From positions 222,247 through 286,246 of the forward strand of contig NBIV01000065.1 in NCBI GenBank assembly GCA_003194525.1: a stretch of 64,000 nt of DNA, in the 5' to 3' direction. The notes under the pieces were generated by a model that saw nothing but the letters and a program-made list of their open reading frames with translations, was not told the origin of the DNA and made no database searches. The stretch comes from Gracilariopsis chorda. Its lineage: Eukaryota > Rhodophyta > Florideophyceae > Gracilariales > Gracilariaceae. Made by a program: the position numbers and the translations under genes. Below, one piece after another: positions 30,346 through 41,959 of the stretch; positions within the stretch are counted from its first letter, which is position 1, and every line of letters begins with the position of its first letter.

Positions 30346-31827
30346 TTAGAGAGCAGATTAGACAGTGGCCACAGAAGTTCTTGGCCTTCCTAAGGAAAGA
30401 GAACTATGCGTAACGTAGTGTTCCTTTGATGTTGTAATAGAAGATTGAAGTCCACAATGAGAGAGAGTGTGTGCGTATTCATATTGTGATATAAATGGCA
30501 GGACGTGACCATAGGTCCAACCCTTTAACCGTTTACGTTTACCGTTTGCACTCGGTACCGTTGTATTTACTCGACAGATACACTACACACACATACAACT
30601 TGTATACCATAGGATGCACTACGTAGGAATAGAACAAGTGTGACCCAGGAGGTCGTTAAACTCGTCCAAGCGATCAGTCAGCTTGTCGGTCGTGGACCTG
30701 GGTGGCACGTCGTTAAAATGCCCCCGTCTACCTGCACGCACGCAGTAGGTCACGAGCCGGTCATCGGAGGAAGATCCTACCGCCGTTTTCCCTGAATTTT
30801 TCCCACTGAAGGAAGAGTTCCGACGGAGACACTGGGCTGGGGTTTTCCAGGGGTTTTCTGGGAGGGACTACACTGGGGTTGGATGACGGTGAAAGGCTAC
30901 GGACTGGTTCTTGCACCTGATCTCGCCGATGATATGATGGTTGGGTGGTAAGGACGCTGTTCATGGTTTGTTGAGTGGCCAACGTGGTACATGCGGGAGC
31001 GCCTTGTCGTGGTGTGCCCCTCTGCCGGTGGTATCTAGAGGATGAATGAAGATATTAATGGGAGGACGAAAGAGATAAGCGTCGGTAGCGAAACGCCCTG
31101 CGGTAGAAAACACCTAAGAAATCTAACACTTTCTTCTCGTGGCTCAGTAAGTGTAGTACAGCTACTGATTAGTAGTTCGGGGCTGCGGTACAGAGGATTT
31201 ATGGGTTTTTGGGTCTTTAGCAAACCCATGCTTACGAGGAATCAACGTCCGCGTTTTCATAAATGAGAGAGAGAGAGAGTGACCAAGTCTGCCGACGATT
31301 GCTTCCTGTCAAGAGAGATGGATGGATAGAGAAATTAGAAATTTGCGATTGGAGTTTCCGATCGAAATCGTTGGGTGACCCAACTTGGGTCTTCAGATTT
31401 CCTAACGTTTTGCATGTAGACTGCTACCACTTGGTACTTGCTGGATGAGTAGCATGTTATAACTTGCAAGAATAGGATAGATATTTGCATACTTCCGAAG
31501 GCTCCTTAGCCGTGGTGTGAAATTCAAGATGAGTTGCGCCAGCGCCTCGTCACCGTAGCTGTATCGTTGCCATCGACGCTCTTCAGAGGAGTCCCGACGT
31601 TACTCACCACTGTCGTTTCCCTTTTTTCACACCGTCAGCTCCCCACCCTTCAGCTTTCCACTGTCAAATTTCCGTGGTCTGCGTAGCCTCATCGTCATCA
31701 ACTCAAACGTCAGATTTCGGTTCACTTTCGGTTGACGTAGTCGATCAATTCTTCACTATCGCTGTTCACCGCGGTCAAACACCAACAAAAGAACATTGCC
31801 TGGATTTGATAAGGAACTGCTTCCGAA
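30346..31827. other. interval without a supported gene
   Basis: Intergenic-looking DNA with a GA microsatellite at 31263-31279. Short open frames (for example minus 30982-30761 and 31229-31035) have no recognisable features and are not annotated. Confidence 0.5.
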
Positions 31828-33123
31828 ATGGAAACTTTACTACCGACTATGCTTCCACAACCAGGTCTTGAATGGAAACGCGGCCTCGGAGGTTATGAAA
31901 CACAATGGACAGTGGAACCACAGGTAAGCGTTATTCAGGACATAGCGTGCGAGGCACTTGATGAAGAGCAGTGCATGGTCGTGTTTCAATCGCAAGGGGC
32001 GTTCAATAAGATCTATTTGGTACGGTGCAAGAAAGAAGACTTCATAATGCGGGTGTCTCTTCCTCTGGATCCACAACACAAAACACTAAGTGAGGTGGCT
32101 ACTCTTGATTTCGTGTGACTCAATATAAACATCCCTGTTCCCAAAGTATACGCATTTGATTCCTCGAACGTGAATGAGCTTGGTTTTGAATGGATTCTCA
32201 TGGAAGCAATGCAGGGTGAGAGTCTTTTGCATGAATGGAGAACCATGCCGTTTGCCTCAAAGAAGAATTTGGTCAAACGCCTGGCACATTTTGCCGCACA
32301 GCTCTTTCGCAAGCGGTTTCAAAGGTTGGGGAACCTTTACCCGAAGGGCTTCTGTGATGACGCGAGAACATCTATGGGCAAATCACTGTGCCATAGACCG
32401 CGAAGAGATTTCACCATCGACAGGATGGTTTCAATACATTTTTTCTTAGCAGACCATATTGCCCAGGATGTTCCGAGGGGGCCCTTTAACTCAAGCAAAG
32501 AATGGCTCTCCGCATCTCTTCTTTTCCATCAGAATGATTGTGAGCGCATTCTCAGTACCTCAGACGATGAGGAAGACCTCGAAGACGCGGAAAGAACTGC
32601 AAGAATTATACGCAAGTTGTCTTCGCACATGCTCTCGGTGATTCCCCCCACTGCCCAAGGCAGCCCCGAAACTACGGCTCTTCTGCATGATGATTTGTCA
32701 CTTCAGAACATCTTAGTGGATAAGGATGGCAATCTCACAGCAGTTGTTGATTGGGAATGTGTCTCCGCGCTACCATTGTGGAGGGTTTGCCAGTTTCCAC
32801 ATATGCTCGAAGGGAAGGAGCGCAAAGAGATACCTGAGAAGGAAAACTATGCTAGAGAAGAAAATGGGTCTTATGACCAACTCTTTTGGGACCGTCTTAT
32901 GGAATTCGAGCAAACCGTACTGCGCGGGGTTTTCTTGGATGAGATGCAGAACATAGAACTGTATTGGGTCGAAATGTTTTGGAACGTTTCGAGTCAAAGA
33001 AAAACAGATTTTGAACTTGCTGTGCAGCTCTGCAGTGATGAGTTCAGCATTAAAGTTCTTGAAGAATGGTTGGATGAACTCCCAAAACTAGGGGAGACAC
33101 GTCTCAGAAATCGACTTGTATGA
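31828..33123 (+). pseudogene. aminoglycoside phosphotransferase (APH/choline-kinase fold) family protein, one in-frame TGA
   Basis: 432 codons in one frame from METLLP to RNRLV, broken once by TGA at 32116-32118 (..LDFV*LNINIPVPKVYAFDSS..), where relatives usually have Arg, so CGA to TGA is likely. The N-lobe has a nucleotide-loop-like FNKIYLVRC. The catalytic loop is HDDLSLQN (His 287, Asp 289, Asn 294), matching HxDxxxxN, and VVDWE (Asp 308) is the metal-binding motif. WILMEAMQGESLLHEW is the usual hinge of this family. This type of APH-fold protein is common in fungi and other eukaryotes and usually acts on unknown small molecules, not antibiotics. The gene stands alone with no intron seen. 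It could still be made by readthrough, but pseudogene is the simpler call. Confidence 0.75.
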
Positions 33124-33844
33124 ATTGAGCTGACTAGGATAACTGCTGTGAGGAAAATGCGTATCCTAAAATCGAACAGTTACGGCACTTCTTTAAAGTT
33201 TTCAAGTGTGGAACATAGTCGAGTTGAGGTGCACTGCCAGTGACGTTCGTCGGAACGCAAACTGGGTTTCACCAACATCACATTACTTTTACAAGGACAG
33301 GGATATCCGTAGCAAACGGCTCCGCAGCAGTGATAAACACGGGCATGCTAAATGACCTTGCTTGTCAAAAGAAGCTGACCAGCTCCAACTTTTCTCGAAC
33401 ACCCTTTCAAAGTCACGATTGAAAGTCCATAGTATCTCCGAGTCTTTTATTGCTGGACTTAACTGAGGGACGAAGAGGAAGGATGAATCATACAAGAGCG
33501 GAGGTGTTGTTGCCGCAGTTGTTTGTGGACACACGCTGTCATTGCATCCCTTGGGCTCGCATACGGGAGGTAAAAGGTTGTTGTGCAAATATCGACTGAA
33601 TGTAGGGAATGATGCTGACGATTTCGTTGTTAGATGTCCAGCAAGAACGGCGTCGACATTTTTGAGTTGTGGTTTTTTTTCCGTGTTGCAGAACAGCCAC
33701 AGGCTGTGTACAACAAAGCATTCCCTTGTTGTCCTTCGCCACAGCCTGAAGCATCTTCGTCGCCAAACGCAAGCGACGTTCCCCATGTGGACGTTTGCAG
33801 CATGTATATCTCTTTCACTGTCCACACCCTAACCGCGCGTCACC
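33124..33844. other. interval without a supported gene
   Basis: Presumed 3' flank of the APH-like gene and upstream region of the next gene. A 178-codon minus frame (33825-33289) exists but has atypical Cys/Arg/Trp-rich composition and no motif, so it is not called. Confidence 0.45.
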
Positions 33845-34871
33845 ATGCAACGCTTCGTCATCTGGCAGAGTGCAGCGCCGATCAAACGCCCGCGACGCCC
33901 CGCGACGCTCGCTCTCGACTCGCTCTCCTCTTCAGCAAATCTCAACGCCGTCATTTATTTAATGGAACGCAAGCAGGACAGAAGCTCCACGCTGCAACTC
34001 ATCAATGGATGGAAACAAGTCGGTGGTTGTCTCGAACGCACCCCTCTCACATCCGTTATTAAGGCGTTTGTTCCGAATCCTAATGAACTGGAGAATCTTC
34101 TTCATATGGTGCTGCCAGCTGGATACGAATGTCAGCTGCTGTCTTCACTCCTCATTAAACAGAGTGATGAGGTTAATGCACTCGCTTATGACAACATTGA
34201 TCCCCAAAAATCTCTGCATGTTTTGTTGGCCGTTGACGTTGTTGGCCTAGTAGAATCTGCGCTTTCGATCGACGTCGTGGAACCAATTGTATGGCATCAC
34301 ACAGCGGGCGAACTACAGCGCTTTTATGCGTGCTACTGCTGTCACTCGCATACGACCTGTACGCCGCAACGTCCACAACATGGCGTCGACTTCAAAGAGG
34401 CTTCACAAAGCTTCTTCGTGATGATCCTATACGAGCTTCACGAGTTGATGCTGGGTGTTTTCTGACTGCGTATGTGCTCTGGTTGCTATGGATCTGCTTC
34501 AAACCAGACGGAACGCGTGTTGCAGAATGGATCGAATATATAAGGCTGTTGAAGGTGATGAGTTGAATGATTTAGTCAATAGAAGTTTGATATGGCTTGT
34601 GAGTGCAGTAGTTGTGGAACATGACATGGATAGCATGCTAATCGAATCCGATTTAATATCAGCGTATGATCTGCTTCGCAAGCGAAAACGTACACGAGCA
34701 GCGAAGAAGGAGATTTGTCAGGCTATGAGAACAGCAAAAACTTCGCTACGAGAGTACGAGCACCTGCATGTTCAGCTGGCGGATGACATGTTATGCGGCG
34801 CCACTGTGGGTGAATGTGCAGCACTCTTGGCATATGAGACGAAGAAGTACTCATGTATGCATCAGGCATGA
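33845..34871 (+). pseudogene. orphan gene with one frame break
   Basis: From ATG 33845 (MQRFVIWQSAAPIKRPRRP), 205 codons run to 34465. The coding signal then continues one frame over from about 34455 (..FSDCVCALVAMDLL...) to TGA 34871, so a one-base slip in a GTGTTTTC run near 34455-34461 joins about 340 residues. Composition is that of an ordinary soluble helical protein (LLHMVLPAGYECQLLSSLLIKQSDEVN; LREYEHLHVQLADDML). No family recognised. Its 3' end overlaps the 3' end of the convergent gene on the other strand by 10 bp. A sequencing error at the T-run would make it intact. Confidence 0.5.
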
Positions 34872-35824
34872 TTCTCTACGTTTTCCTGATCATTTCTGGC
34901 AATGTGCTTCATGTGAACCATTTCTTCGATGCACTTTGATGTGTCGATGCTGCGCATGGCTTCCGTTCGAATCGCTTTTCGCTTCTCCTTGATGGGTCGT
35001 TTCATGCTCATTCGTTCGGTGGCGGTAGATTTCTTCTGTCCCAACATGGATTTCAACCTGTCACTGACGGGCTTGTCAAGTTGTTCAAGTATGTCGTTAG
35101 TGGCTTGCTTCCCGAAAAATAGCGTGTAGGCTTGAATGAGCTGTTTTGCGGATTGACGCACAGCCGCATCCTTGTCGACGGCACATGTGTGAAGAAGTGG
35201 CTTGAGTATGGAGTGAAGTGTATCGAGATGGTAACGGGCTTCTGGGTTGCGAACGAAGCATTTGCAGGCTTGGACTAGATTCCGTGTTTGGGCATGTGGG
35301 CTGTCCAGCTTGGGCAGTACCTGGTTCCAAAAGGAAGCATCGGTTATATGGGTTGCTAGCGACAGTGCGGCATTTGCGCGGGCGTCAAACAAGACCTTTT
35401 TGGTGGCATGTACAGAAGACAGAGCATGCAGCATTATTCCGGCAGCCTCGTCGGGGGTGAAATGAGGAGCAAGTTATCGAATACAATGAGAAGCGGCGAT
35501 GGCGAGCATGGAGAGCATTTCTGCGAGCTGGAGGGCGAGATGCGGTGCGATTGCGGGGATGATTACGGCATCTAAGTGGTTGAGAGCGCCTGCAGCGCGG
35601 CTTGTTTTGTCTGGCAGTCTGACGAGGGGTTCTGCAGATGCTTTGTGTGACGACGAATGTGAAGCTGCGTACGCTTCTTCTGCAGACGATGGGCTGCGGC
35701 AAGATGGGTGCGAAGGGCGGCACGAGTGTCTGTGGCGCGCGTGTGATGAGAGGAGGCCTCGTTGAGAAGACGATGCTGGTATCGCGTCTGTGGACGCGAT
35801 ATGCGACTGGCCTTTGCCGGCGTG
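34862..35824 (-). pseudogene. HEAT-like helical-repeat protein, one in-frame TAA
   Basis: One minus-strand frame from about 35824 to 34862, broken by TAA at 35476-35474 (ASHCIR*LAPHFTPDEAAG). A CAA-to-TAA change would account for it. Residues around the stop read as consecutive antiparallel helices: AVIIPAIAPHLALQLAEMLSMLAIAASH, EAAGIMLHALSSV, ARANAALSLATHI, ..NLVQACKCFV.., ILKPLLHTCAVDKDAAVRQSAKQLIQAYTLFF, the pattern of HEAT/TOG-type scaffolds. The C-terminus is basic. No Met lies in the first ~100 codons, so an intron or lost exon is likely upstream. Such proteins usually act as scaffolds; the partner cannot be inferred. Confidence 0.5.
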
Positions 35825-37152
35825 TCAAGCGGAAGCGCGGTTTGTGTACACGGCGGCGTCGCAACGGGAAGGGCCATGGCGAGGGGGTGGACTGTTGAGC
35901 GCAGTGGAGGAACAGCGGCAAACGCGATGGAAGCGCGGTGGGCCGGCTTCCCGTTTACCTGTTTTCGGCGACGCAGAGGTGGAGGGGATGGCAAGCTGGG
36001 CGCGCGTGGGCGATGACGCGGTTTTGGAGTCCAAACTTTGAACGTGCCACTGCGTGTGCGCGTTGGGCGACCGTTTTCGTTGTTTGGAATTTTGAACGTT
36101 GCGTCTGCGGCGCTGCGTTTTCACCTTTTCTCTGTTTTTGCAACATTGAGTATGGTGGCCGTTTCGGCAGTGTCCTCACCCGCCTTTCTCCCCGCTTATC
36201 GCATATCCATGGCCAAATGTACATCCACGTTGTACATCTGACTATTAGTAGTTGCATGCGAGCTATTCTCAGTAACCGCCAAAACAGATGCTCCTTTTTC
36301 AGCGGCACCTTCGCTACACTCCACTTCTAAGACAAATGCTAGTGGTCTCATGTTGTTTTCCGAGGAGCCTGGAGACTCTTCGTCACGAGTGTATAACGAG
36401 CGAACGGAATGTCAGATCTATCATCATCGGTCATTTAAGATGTCGTAACGGTATGGTTCAGGTAGAGCAACGCTTATCGCGATAGTTTACGGGTTTTGCG
36501 GCTCATATACATTGATCCCATGTATGAGCGGTGCATCCCTATTTATGAAGCGGAGGTCAATTCCCAATTACTAGGTGTCGGACCATTTGCTGGCATAGTT
36601 ATGAGTAGTCCAGAATAGCTGGCGTCTTTTGCACACGTGTAGTGGTACTCGCACCCTTTCGTAGGGATATTTGTTATTTAGATAATATCTACCTGACAGT
36701 GGGTTGGTGCCGCGGCTACTTAGGCGGGTGAGCACCTACCCACCCTGGGGGAAGTAAACCAACAACAAGCGAGTGCTTGGCTGTGACTCAGCAACCCCTG
36801 GTGTGGGATAAACTCCTTCCGGGGAGTAGTCCGCACCTGGTGAGGGACTATTCATCCACCTCGTGATTTCCTTCCATTTCTTGGCTGACAAGGCACAAAA
36901 CATTGCTCGAATAGAGAGTTTACGAAGAAATTGGTTTTTTGTGTGACATCCACTTGTGGCGGCAGCAGATTCGTCACGAAATTAAATTACACGAACCTCA
37001 TCCAGTGCATACGAAACTCTCCAATCTATTCACAATTAGGAGTACTTTAAAAAAGCCTCACAAATGCAACGATTACTACAAGGGGCAGGAAACCGGTTTC
37101 TTCCCTGCAAAAACCCTTGACGGCGTCAAATATCAGTTTCACTCGAGACAAG
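35825..37152. other. interval without a supported gene
   Basis: GC-rich at 35825-36110, probably the upstream region of the minus-strand HEAT-like gene, then AT-richer DNA. 36700-36860 has several short inverted repeats (for example CCACCTACCC...GGGGGAAG). No coding frame is supported except the start of the transposase below. Small frames on both strands look accidental. Confidence 0.45.
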
Positions 37153-37737
37153 ATGCGTTTAACGCAATTCGCAATAGGCCAAGCTTTCAGGCGTCAAAAG
37201 AAAAGAAAAGAGCTACTTCGTCTCGGGTTTCTCGCTGAGCTTGACGACCTAACGCGACTTTGTTTGCTTGCCAGATATTATTCTTCCCAGCATGAAACCC
37301 AGAAAATCAACGCTCGGTCGCTGCTAGTCCGCAAATATGCATTCAACTTAAAATGGTACAGCAACCAAAGCTCTCTACAAAACTTTCGTTTTCTGCCACA
37401 TGAAATACCCAAGATCGCAGCACTTTTTAACTTCAGCGTTAACAGAACTGCTCTTTCTGGGTACCAGACAGATTCTATCACATCATTTTGTATCGTTCTC
37501 CGCCGTTTTGCTAGCTTTTGTCGTTGGGTCGATAGTGAGACTCAGTTTCGAATGCACTCATCAGCCCTCAGTGAGATATTCTGGGAGGCTATCGAGTCGT
37601 TCATAGCCAACGTAGGCCACGTCCTACAGTTTCGTCCTCATATTATGCAGCAAAGAGCTGTGCTTTATGCGGCAGCAATTACCGAGAAAGGGGCCCCAGT
37701 AGATAACATAGTTGGCTTTATTGATTGCACAAAGATT
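37153..37737 (+). pseudogene. PIF/Harbinger (DDE_Tnp_4) transposase, truncated
   Basis: 195 codons from MRLTQFAIGQAF (an earlier TTG is possible). They match the N-terminal half of HARBI1-like transposases: a helical region (ITSFCIVLRRFASFCRWVDSETQF..ALSEIFWEAIESF) followed by RAVLYAAAITEKGAPVDNIVGFIDCTKI, which is the first catalytic block (GFIDGT in relatives; here GFIDCT). The G2b LTR begins right after KI, so the rest of the enzyme is lost from this side. The element's other half is not visible in the window. Known role of the family: cut-and-paste transposition with a Myb-like partner. Confidence 0.75.
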
Positions 37738-38562
37738 TGTGGTGCAATGCCCCAAAGGGGAGAAACACCGAAAGACGTTCGGGATCTTTCCTCCGTGGAG
37801 GTGAACCCAGTTGGGTAGAGCCCTCCCAGAGATGTCACGGCGAAGCCGGTTTGTAAGGGCAGGGACACCTGTCGCGACTCGCGCAGGGAGGTGAAAGTGA
37901 AGAATCGGTATCCACGTGAGCGGGGTGTAATCCTCAGTAGAGGCATGTTTCCACGTAATTGGGGGTGTGTGGACGGATGCGCACACGAGGGCCGCAGATA
38001 GCGGGAGGTTCTACCCTAGAAAGGGGAAAAAGTAAGGGCGAGGGGGGGAAGAAAGGACGAAGTGAGTCGCGAGAGCGACGGGGGCGAACGGCGATGACGG
38101 TAACAATAACCCTATACAGGGCAAAACACCAATGCAGTTGAAATAATATGACTCCCAGTGATGGGTCCCTTTAGATGTGCAAGGTGGTTAGATGTCCCGT
38201 GGTTCACGGCGTTTCCCTCCAAGGAGGAGTAGAGCACGCGCGCAAGCGGTAACAACTAGAGCCAATTCCCCAGGTTGGGGTCCCTTGTTGGGGAAGGTTT
38301 ACTGGTGCGACGGCAGTGCACCGTGGCACTTAGTACTAGCTTCCCAAAAATTGGGGTGAAAATAATAAATAATATTAACTAAAATACTCCACATTTCGTG
38401 GCAACATCCACTACTGTGGTCAACCGCCAATTGACCCAACACCGTGTCCCACGTGCCCATACCCACCATTGTGGGGCGTAGTTCATATACACACTACACA
38501 ACCGATAATATCGGGAAAACGATCAAGTACCAGGAATCCCTCCCTGAGGGCCTCGCACTTCA
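37738..38562 (-). repeat. G2b 3' LTR
   Basis: 825 bp, TGTGGTGC...CACTTCA. Clearly the same family as copy a's LTRs but more diverged from them than they are from each other. The neighbouring polypurine tract on the minus strand is TTAGGGGGAGGATA. Confidence 0.95.
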
Positions 38563-38689
38563 TATCCTCCCCCTAAGACGGGAAGACCACCGCGGACGCG
38601 GAGGGTTCCCAGACGAAAATGGGTGATAAAAGCGCGTACGCCCTCTCCGGTTCTCCGGTAAATTCCTCTGCACCAGAGTCACCGAGCAC

Positions 38690-40378
38690 ATGAACAACAA
38701 CAAGAACATCAACAACAACAGCCAGCCTCCGAGGCCTCTTGGGCGATACACCACCAGTTTCCGGTCAGTTCCCCTGCCTCAGGGCGATCGACATCCGGTA
38801 CAACCGGGGAATATGGCTGCTGCAGCCGACCATCCCTTGGACTACCACCTTCGGTGGGGTCCTCCGGAACCGCTCCAGCGTTCAACTGGCCAACCTACAA
38901 CACCCTGGTGGGGCTCAAACCGATGAATCGGAATCATGCGTCGCGCCTGCGCCTTGCCCCGTGGTTTCACCCGGTCGCTGTCCTCAATGAGGAATTAGTT
39001 ACCGCTTATGCGGATGGCTCAGACACCCTTCCGGGGGACCTGCCCAGGGCAGTCACCACATCGTGGGATTGGCGTCACTGGATTGCGATTCCGCGTCACC
39101 ACCTCCGAAGGAATTCGGGCGAGACCGTTGGTGCGGCGCAGACCGCGTTGACGCGCATGGCATACCAACGGCAGAGCCGGGCTCCATTCGATGTACCGGC
39201 CCCACCGGAGTTTGGCTTCGACTTTAGCTACTTCCGCACTCGCGGAGAGATTGGGTACGACGAGAACCTGTTCCGCCTCGAGACCCTCGCTTGGAGGAAT
39301 TTCCCCGCAGCGTGGCAAGAACCCCTTTGCTGGGAACGACCGATTATTCGGGCGGAGTTCAGGTAACTTCCCTGGCAATACCGGTCCAACTTTCTCCAAA
39401 ACTTCATCCGCTACGAGCGGCGTTGGCGATCCCGATTCGGGTATTTAATCCCGTATCAGAACGTGGAGATAGAGCGGATTGCGCCGCCTCACCGACTAGG
39501 TCGGTATGTAGCACTCCCCGAGTGGTGGCGCTTCCATGAAGCCTGCCGGGGGTGCTACATAGAACTCCCGCCGGTACTTGCGTACCTCGGTTCGCTGCTC
39601 ATGCAGGATCCCTGGTCGGGGTTGTGGTCCGTAGTGGTTACGGAGTGGGCGGCCCGCAGTGCGGCTTATATCCTCAACGAGGCGTACGACCAGTATCGTC
39701 TCTGGTTCCTTTAACCGCGTGTGCGGGCAGCGATCCGAAACCTGGATCTTCGCATCCCCCTTGGGGGCCAGGCCAACAATGAAGAAGTCCTCCAATTACT
39801 TGTGTACATCGACAGCGTTAGCTGGAGTGAGGTCCCGCTGGAGCAAAGCGGTCGTGTGGATGGCGGTAGTGGTAACACCGGTGGTCCGGGACTCGGTAGA
39901 AACACCACCCTTGCGGGGGATTTTATCTACTTCGACCCCTGGGAGTTCCGAGAAATATCCTCCGAAGAGGCAAGCGAGCTTCGCGATACGCCCCGGCATG
40001 TACGGGAAGACCACCCGGTGGGGTACGTCGATTCCGACGACTACTACCGCGCATACGGCGGGGATGACCAAATGGTCGATAACGAACCGGAAGAACGCTG
40101 GGAGATGGACGTAGAGGAAACCGGCGCTAGCGCGGAAGCTTTCCCAGAGGGGGCATCTCCGGCCAAGCCGGCTGCTGAACCTTCGGCGGCAAGTGCCGGA
40201 CCTTCTATCCCCAGCGGGGTGACGGCGAATGAAAACGAAATCATCGCACGTTTCCTCCGGGGTGCCGGTCTTAGCGCTGCCGAGGTATCGGAAGATGTCA
40301 CCACCATGGCGGACGCATTGGCCTCCCGCCTTGCTGGAGGTTACGCCCCGGGCGATGGGGGTGAGTGAAACCTCTGGT
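38690..40378 (+). pseudogene. accessory gene of G2 on the strand opposite gag-pol
   Basis: From 38854 to 40368 one plus-strand frame of about 505 codons shows strong coding character, interrupted by TAA at 39364-39366 and 39712-39714. An N-terminal stretch (MNNNKNINNNSQPP at 38690) lies one frame away. The protein is Trp-rich (SWDWRHWIAIP, WERP, ALPEWWRFHEA, WSGLWSVVVTEW), with an acidic tail (EERWEMDVEETG). No family recognised. It lies between the chromodomain and the 3' LTR, transcribed towards pol. In copy a the whole gene is deleted at GGTTCT microhomology. Antisense ORFs of this placement are known in some plant gypsy elements, but I see no sequence relation. Function unknown. Confidence 0.6.
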
Positions 40379-40568
40379 GCAGTTTCCTGGTTCTTCTTTC
40401 CCTGGCTATGCCAGTTAGTGTAGTGTAGTATTGTGGGGAGCTAGCTGCTCCCTTGAATAAACCTTCCCGTTTAGAACGGTGCTTCTCGGTTGAGTTCCCC
40501 GTCTTCGACGGACTTTGCCTTGTTATCCTTTCCTTTCGCTCCCCGCTCGCGCGGCAACGTTACCCAAC

Positions 40569-40955
40569 TTAGGCATTAACCAGCGTGGCTGGGGCTGCAG
40601 TTCCCGTTTGACGGTGGTATCGCAGGACCTGCGACCGTGGGAGGTGTTCGATTGGCTCCCACGTATCCCCACTGGGGTCATACCCGTACCAGCGGACGCA
40701 GTATTGTAGAATACCATCCTTGTCCCAGGTGTGTCTGACAAGTCGGTCTACTACGAACTCTCGTTCGTAGACCTGCCGGCCGTGCCGGGTGGTGGTTGTA
40801 ATCCCTGGCGAGGGTTGCCCGCGGTGCGGTATAATGTCCCTTAGCAGGGTGTTCGGCGATAACTCCGACGTTGCCGTGCGCTGTCCTAGTGGCCGCTGCT
40901 CATGCGGGAAAATATCCCTCAAGAGGGTGTGTGGTGTCACGGTTTTCACCGGCAA
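40569..40955 (-). pseudogene. G2b chromodomain part of Pol
   Basis: The same two TLLRDI[FI]PH motifs and chromodomain as copy a (EREFVVDRLVRHTWDKDG..CVRWYGYDPSGDTWEPIEHL; one Tyr/Arg position reads Cys-Val). Separated from the upstream linker by a frame change near 40950. Confidence 0.8.
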
Positions 40956-41842
40956 GTCGTTCCCCAGAGGGTGTCGTTGTTCCCGTCTTCACGGTAGGCC
41001 GTGCGAACCGCCAGTCGGCGGGGGACTTGGGCTCCGCCTTCGCGGTTGAGCTCAAGAACCGTGAGTTTGCTGGAAGATGACCGCTCCTGCGGGATCTGCA
41101 TTTCCACAATCCCCTGGGGGGTCCCGTGCGACACAGTGATTGGGTGGCAAACCGCCTCCCTGGCAGGCGCACGAGCGCTTCGCACCATACGTTCCGGCGA
41201 TGCCGTGGTGTCCCCGGCTACTGACGGGTTGCCTGTGGCTAACTCCGGTACACCGATATTTTGGTCAAAATTCCCCTCTGGGGTGTGCCGGGCAGGTGCC
41301 GATGACACCCTTTTCAAGGGGAATGCCGCTAAGCGCAGTGCACCATCTCCGTGAGGAGGAGCAGCGTCCGGTACGACCGGTTTCGAGCGTGCGATGGCGC
41401 GCGTTATTCCCGAGTTCCTTGGTTCTTCGCCGCAGCGATGCGGGGGTGGGCGCAAATTATTCCCCGTAGCGGGGGCTTTGATTCCGTCAACGAGGGGAGG
41501 CGTTTCCGGTGCTTGCGAGCCAGGGCTTAAAGCTTCGACTGCAGCTTGGCCGCCTTTCTCCCCAAGAGGGGTGTGGGTATTCCCCTGTGAGGCCGGCGTA
41601 TCTGGGCGCCCCTTCTCCGCAGAGCACGGGTCTGATCGACCTGATTGAACCGCTTCCGCGGGGACTTCCGCCAACGGCGGCTTCGAGGCATCGGGCGATT
41701 GCCTTTCCGCTGCTGCGGTATTGGAGTGAGGCTTCTCGTTTTCCCGTGAAAAACGGTGTATTTGCCGCTTTTGCGGGGCCTGCGCGTCTGGTTTTTGTTG
41801 CACAGCGCTGCCTTGGAACGGGGGATTATTGTCGCGTGACAT
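40946..41842 (-). pseudogene. G2b Pol linker region
   Basis: 298 codons aligning with the copy a linker (SRENEKPHSNTAAAERQSPDASKPPLAEVPAEAVQSG...). It keeps open the stretch at which copy a is broken (RVSSAPARHTPEGNFDQ) and is itself broken at its end (TLWGTTCR*). Confidence 0.75.
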
Positions 41843-41959
41843 ACTCCGTGCTCCACGGTCAGTGTTCCATATGTTACGGTGTGTTTCCCGTTGCGACGGC
41901 GATATCGTTCCTCGAAAACGAGTGTTCTCCTCCCCCTCCTTAGACGGAGCGGCGGGATA

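Noticed and set aside
33289-33825. 178-codon minus-strand frame upstream of the orphan gene
   Set aside because: Odd composition and no motif; lies in the likely promoter region of the neighbouring gene.
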